From Winogradskyella ludwigii (lineage in GTDB: Bacteria > Bacteroidota > Bacteroidia > Flavobacteriales > Flavobacteriaceae), in contig NZ_JABFDF010000001.1 of NCBI RefSeq assembly GCF_013403985.1, positions 806,001 through 870,000 of the forward strand: DNA of 64,000 nucleotides, in the 5' to 3' direction. The notes under the pieces were generated by a model that saw nothing but the letters and a program-made list of their open reading frames with translations, had not been told where the DNA came from and did no database searches. How positions within the stretch are numbered: the stretch's first letter is position 1; every line of letters begins with the position of its first letter. The position numbers and the translations under genes are program-made. This document shows, piece after piece, positions 60,536 through 64,000 of this stretch.

Positions 60536-62146
60536 ATGCGTTTATCTTTAGTTCGAATTTTAAGTTTGATTTTAATTGCAATTACTATTGCAAGTTGTGC
60601 CAATCGTGGCACTCCATCCGGAGGAGAAAAGGATATTTTACCTCCTGAAATAACCAAATCTGTACCAGAAAATTTCTCTACTAACTTTAAAGGTGATGAA
60701 ATTAGAATTTATTTTAATGAATACGTTAAAATAAAAGACCTCCAAAAACAACTTATAGTGTCTCCTCCTATGGATAACACTCCTCTAATAACTCCATCGA
60801 GTACAGCCAGCGAATATATTTCAATAAAAATAATAGACACTTTAGAAGCCAATACAACGTATGCTTTTAATTTTGGTGAAAGTATTGTAGACAACAATGA
60901 AGGCAATCCTTATCCTTATTATCGGTATGTGTTTTCTACAGGAAATGTTATAGATTCATTATCTGTGAAAGGTTATGTTGAAGATGCTTTATTAAAGGAA
61001 CCAGACACTTTTGTTTCCGTGATGCTATATGAAGTAGATTCTACTTACACAGACTCTATAGTTTACAAGGAAAAACCCAGATATATTACTAATACACTAG
61101 ATAGTCTTACCACTTTTAGCATTGATAATATTAAAGCAGGATCCTATAAATTGATTGCCTTAAAGGATCAAAATTCGAATTATAAATTCAATCAAAAAAA
61201 CGACAAAATAGGATTTAACGAAGGCTTTATAACAGTGCCTTCAGATTCTTCCTATAGACTAAATCTTTTCAATGAAAAGGTGAATTTTAAAGGCGTTAAA
61301 CCATCACAAGATGGTGAAAGTCGAATTATCTTCCCATACGAAGGAGATTATGAAAACATGCGAATTAAAGTCCTTGGAGAAACACCTGAAAATTATAAAA
61401 CAAGAATTATTAAAGATTCAGAAACAGATACGTTATATTATTGGTATAAGCCTAAATTTGAAGTTGACACCACATTTTTTATCGTTACTAACGAAAAATA
61501 TATAGATACTTTTAAGCATCGCTTTAGAACGATAAAAGCAGATTCTTTAAAAATGACGGCTTTAACAAAGGGTATTATAAGATATGAAGATAATTTTACC
61601 ATGGAAGCTAATATCCCTTTAACCAAAATTGATACTACAAAAATTAAATTAATAGATAAGGATTCACTTTCTGTACCTTATAGCGTGAAATACAATTCTA
61701 TTTTTAATAGATATGAATTCCCTATTGATAAAAAAGAAGGACAGAAATACAATTTTACAATGCTTCCAGGTGCATTTACCGATTTCTATGATAACACCAG
61801 TTTAGACACTCTAAATTATGCGGTTAGGACTAAAATGAAATCTGAATATGGAAACATTAGAGTGAATATTAGAAACGCTAAATTGCCTTTAATTGTACAA
61901 CTCGTAAACAATAAAGGCGAAGTTCTTTACGAACGTTACGCAAAAGAGTCTCCTGTGGTAGATTTCTCGGATCTTGAACCAAAGCAATATGACTTGCGTG
62001 TCATTTTTGACACCAACGGAAATGGAAAATATGATACCGGAAATTATTTACTAGGCATCCAACCTGAGCGCGTTAGTTACGCCATAAAAATTGATGAAAT
62101 TAGAGCTGGCTGGAGTAATGTTGAAGAATTTACGCTTTTAGACTAA
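60536..62146 (+). CDS. Ig-like domain lipoprotein
   Basis: A 536-residue lipoprotein from the ATG at 60536 (MRLSLVRILSLILIAITIASC, lipobox Cys21). Right after it is a bacterial Ig-like (SbsA-type) domain: PPEITKSVPENFSTNF, EIRIYFNEYVKI and SYTFNFG-like TTYAFNFGESIVDNNEG. The rest is mostly beta, and the C-terminus has YDLRVIFDTNGNGKYDTGNY, a carboxypeptidase-regulatory-like segment with a calcium-type loop. Widespread in Bacteroidota, function unknown. Its 3' end overlaps the convergent omega-amidase gene by 17 bp. Confidence 0.85.
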   Translation: MRLSLVRILSLILIAITIASCANRGTPSGGEKDILPPEITKSVPENFSTNFKGDEIRIYFNEYVKIKDLQKQLIVSPPMDNTPLITPSSTASEYISIKIIDTLEANTTYAFNFGESIVDNNEGNPYPYYRYVFSTGNVIDSLSVKGYVEDALLKEPDTFVSVMLYEVDSTYTDSIVYKEKPRYITNTLDSLTTFSIDNIKAGSYKLIALKDQNSNYKFNQKNDKIGFNEGFITVPSDSSYRLNLFNEKVNFKGVKPSQDGESRIIFPYEGDYENMRIKVLGETPENYKTRIIKDSETDTLYYWYKPKFEVDTTFFIVTNEKYIDTFKHRFRTIKADSLKMTALTKGIIRYEDNFTMEANIPLTKIDTTKIKLIDKDSLSVPYSVKYNSIFNRYEFPIDKKEGQKYNFTMLPGAFTDFYDNTSLDTLNYAVRTKMKSEYGNIRVNIRNAKLPLIVQLVNNKGEVLYERYAKESPVVDFSDLEPKQYDLRVIFDTNGNGKYDTGNYLLGIQPERVSYAIKIDEIRAGWSNVEEFTLLD

Positions 62147-62912
62147 AGCTATCCTTATCATTTAAGAAATTAAGTTTTTCGCGATACTTTTTAATAGCCA
62201 CTTTTTCTAAAGTTACTATTTTAACAGCTTCTTCACCTTCAGTAAAATCATCTATTGTACGTCCTAAAACATCGTAAGCAATAGAATGCCCAGAGTATTC
62301 AAAATTATTGCCATCTAGTCCTACTCTATTCACTCCTATACAATAGGTCATGTTTTCAATAGCTCGTGCTTTTAGTAAAGCATCCCAAGCCATAATTCGT
62401 ACTTTTGGCCAATTGGCTACATAGATTAAAAGATCGTAATCCTCAACATTTCTTGCCCAAACAGGAAAACGCAAATCATAACAAACCAAAGGGCAAATTT
62501 TCCATCCTTTATAATTGAATATTACTTTTTCTATTCCTGCTGTATATACGTTATGTTCTCCTGCAAGAGTGAATGTATGGCGTTTATTATAAATTGTGAT
62601 TTTACTAGAAGGCTCTACACAAACCATCCGATTATAAAAGTTGTTATTTTCAGAAATCACAAGACTTCCCATAATAACAGCTTGTTGATTCTTAGCTTTC
62701 TCCTTTAACCAATTTATGGTTGTTCCATCCATGGTTTCAGCAACCTTAGTAGGATTCATAGTAAAACCAGAAGTAAACATTTCTGGCAAAACAATTAAAT
62801 CTACATCTGCAGTTATAGCATCGATTTTAGCATTTAATAATCGTCTGTTTTCCTCTGGATTTTCCCAAACCAAATTGGTCTGCACAATGGCTACTTTTAA
62901 ATCTAAATTCAT
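62130..62912 (-). CDS. omega-amidase (YafV/Nit2-like) carbon-nitrogen hydrolase
   Basis: A 260-residue nitrilase-superfamily enzyme. Catalytic triad: E44 (LPEMFTSGF), K110 (IYNKRHTF) and C144 (PLVCYDLRFP). These motifs match the YafV/Nit2 branch, which hydrolyses alpha-ketoglutaramate or ketosuccinamate. It is followed by no terminator because its end overlaps the opposing gene. Confidence 0.93.
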   Translation of the reverse strand: MNLDLKVAIVQTNLVWENPEENRRLLNAKIDAITADVDLIVLPEMFTSGFTMNPTKVAETMDGTTINWLKEKAKNQQAVIMGSLVISENNNFYNRMVCVEPSSKITIYNKRHTFTLAGEHNVYTAGIEKVIFNYKGWKICPLVCYDLRFPVWARNVEDYDLLIYVANWPKVRIMAWDALLKARAIENMTYCIGVNRVGLDGNNFEYSGHSIAYDVLGRTIDDFTEGEEAVKIVTLEKVAIKKYREKLNFLNDKDSFSLKA

Positions 62913-62956
62913 ATTTTAAAATTACAAATTACATTTTAAAAAAAGGCATAAAAAAA

Positions 62957-62994
62957 CGAGCTAAAACATAAACATTAGTTTAAGTTTTAGCTCG
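62957..62994 (-). terminator. terminator after the Lys-rich coiled-coil gene
   Basis: Stem CGAGCTAAAAC / GTTTTAGCTCG extended by TAAAC/GTTTA with one internal mismatch; followed on the minus strand by a T-run. Confidence 0.85.
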
Positions 62995-63019
62995 CCTAAG
63001 CATTAGAAACTAATTTCTA

Positions 63020-63655
63020 TTATAGTTTACTTTTTGCTTTTTCTACTTTTTCAGTAAGCTTTTCTATTTTATCAATCCATTTGTTTTCATCTACTGGAGA
63101 TAATTTCCCTTTTCTTTTTAGCTTCTCGTATTTTTTTTGTCCTTTTTCAAGGTTGCTTTCAGCTTTTTCAAAATTAGATTTAAGTTTCTCTTCTTTCTTC
63201 AAGGCTTTCTCAGCTTTCTTTTGTGCTTTTTCTGCCTTTTTCTGAGCTTTTTCAGCGGCATCCTTTTCCTTTTCTAATTTCTTAGCAGCGTCTTCTTTTT
63301 CTTTAATTGCTTTTGCTTCTTCTTTTTCAAGCTTTTTTGCAGCCGCTTCTTTTTCCTTTAAAGCCACTTCTTCTTCTTTTGCTTTTGCTGCAATCACTTT
63401 TGCTTTTGCCGCTTCTTCTTTTACTTTAGCTGCTTCTAATGTTGCCGCTGCTTCTGCTTTTGTTTTTTCTAAAATTGTAGCTGCTTCTTTAAAAATAATC
63501 GCTTTTTCCTCAAGACCTAAAGTCTCTGTGACATCTTTTCCTTCTAAAAAGATCTTTTCATTTTTAACTTCGTAAATTTTTCCTTCTTTAGTTACCTCTT
63601 GTGCAAATGATGTTAGCGATAAACTTAAGATTAATAAGACAATATAATATTTCAT
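63020..63655 (-). CDS. secreted Lys/Glu/Ala-rich coiled-coil protein
   Basis: A 211-residue protein with signal peptide (MKYYIVLLILSLSLTSFAQ), a short N-terminal domain (KEGKIYEVKNEKIFLEGKD) and a long coiled coil of K/E/A-rich repeats (EKEAAAKKLEKEEAKA, AEKAQKKAEKAQKKAEKA), resembling TolA helical regions. The last ~35 residues (KYEKLKRKGKLSPVDENKW..KVEKAKSKL) closely resemble the C-terminus of the upstream gene at 63724. Function unknown. Confidence 0.75.
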   Translation of the reverse strand: MKYYIVLLILSLSLTSFAQEVTKEGKIYEVKNEKIFLEGKDVTETLGLEEKAIIFKEAATILEKTKAEAAATLEAAKVKEEAAKAKVIAAKAKEEEVALKEKEAAAKKLEKEEAKAIKEKEDAAKKLEKEKDAAEKAQKKAEKAQKKAEKALKKEEKLKSNFEKAESNLEKGQKKYEKLKRKGKLSPVDENKWIDKIEKLTEKVEKAKSKL

Positions 63656-63723
63656 TTTGTATTTGTTTTAATTGTTCATTATATAGGACACAGTAATTCA
63701 TGAAAAGTAACTTAAAAAGACAT

Positions 63724-64000
63724 TTATTTTAAATTATTTTTCGCCTGATTCACTTCGGCTTTTAAATCGCCCAATTTCTCTTTCCAATCTGTGATATCAT
63801 TAGGTGATAGTTTACCTTCTTTCTTTAATTTTTTAAATTTCTCTTTTTTATCATTATAACGTTCTTTAGCAGTTGAGTAGTTATCAGCATCATCTTGTTT
63901 TTTCTCAAGATTATCTTCTAAAATTTCTAATTGTTCTTCTAATTCTTTTTGTTTTTTTTCTGACTTGCTTTGAATATCTTCTTGTTTTTCAATAGCCATT
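63724..64000 (-). CDS. coiled-coil protein, N-terminus beyond window
   Basis: At least 91 residues: a charged coiled coil ending in KEKFKKLKKEGKLSPN and DITDWKEKLGDLKAE. An ATG lies at 63999, but no signal peptide follows it, so the real start may be further upstream outside the window. The C-terminus pairs with that of the gene at 63020 (KL-x-K-x-GKLSP-x-D-x-x-W), so the two are tandem paralogues, 68 bp apart. Function unknown. Confidence 0.55.
   Translation of the reverse strand, partial: MAIEKQEDIQSKSEKKQKELEEQLEILEDNLEKKQDDADNYSTAKERYNDKKEKFKKLKKEGKLSPNDITDWKEKLGDLKAEVNQAKNNLK

Noticed and set aside
1..64000. CRISPR array, insertion sequence, prophage or att sites
   Set aside because: No regularly spaced repeats, no transposase or integrase motifs and no duplicated tRNA 3' end were seen on reading both strands.

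Overview
The window is a stretch of a low-GC Bacteroidota chromosome, almost certainly Flavobacteriaceae. Support: promoter -10 boxes of the TAnnTTTG type (best with a TTG 18-20 bp upstream, e.g. before tyrS and gcdH), little sign of Shine-Dalgarno sequences, a type IX secretion C-terminal sorting domain, DUF4296/DUF4271 proteins, DnaE fused to an N-terminal proofreading exonuclease, and ATP-type PEP carboxykinase. Genus cannot be read from the sequence. I see no transposase, prophage, CRISPR array or rRNA; one tRNA (Asp) is present.

Layout. 1-2.2 kb: hemW (cut by the window edge), a LprI-like protein, ruvC and an outer-membrane barrel. 2.25-4.4 kb: a flippase-like membrane protein overlapping a family 2 glycosyltransferase. 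4.4-8.9 kb: a BlaI/BlaR1-like operon (repressor, M56 metallopeptidase with two TonB-type C-terminal domains, TPR protein, lipoprotein with a third such domain) behind a 40-bp palindromic operator. 9.4-12.8 kb: a LuxR-type response regulator, a TPR histidine kinase and, just upstream, a 57-residue secreted peptide gene. 12.8-13.5 kb: the longest gene-free stretch, with a hairpin-rich leader, a strong terminator, a candidate multi-branched RNA and tRNA-Asp. 13.6-21.7 kb: DUF58 protein, trxA, dnaE, a DUF2383 protein and an Asp-rich lipoprotein. 21.9-23.8 kb: rpsP, rimM, trmN6. 24-27.2 kb: gcdH, a phosphoesterase, a TlpA-like protein and a membrane protein. 27.2-30.1 kb: mrp-nifU-ferredoxin reductase-ferredoxin. 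30.3-34.8 kb: trmB-lysE-ATL, a glycosyltransferase without a normal start codon, and a PhoB/PhoR-like pair. 35-45 kb: a T9SS-secreted protein, LuxE-like and YHS proteins, tyrS, an epimerase, DUF4296, dihydroorotase, a DPM1-like glycosyltransferase, DUF4271 and hemD. 45-53 kb: pckA, DUF423, a saccharopine-dehydrogenase-like enzyme with an Lrp regulator, an aldo/keto reductase, OmpA and xth. 52.5-64 kb: a giant outer-membrane barrel, a flavin oxidoreductase, glyS, a coiled-coil protein, ComF, an Ig-like lipoprotein, an omega-amidase and two related coiled-coil proteins.

Most of this is core metabolism and information processing. The less ordinary signals are: the peptide/kinase/regulator module at 9.6-13.1 kb with repeated motifs near candidate promoters; the structured segment beside tRNA-Asp; a family of short inverted repeats abutting the stop codons of five minus-strand genes; and a glycosyltransferase whose start region is occupied by another short repeat.
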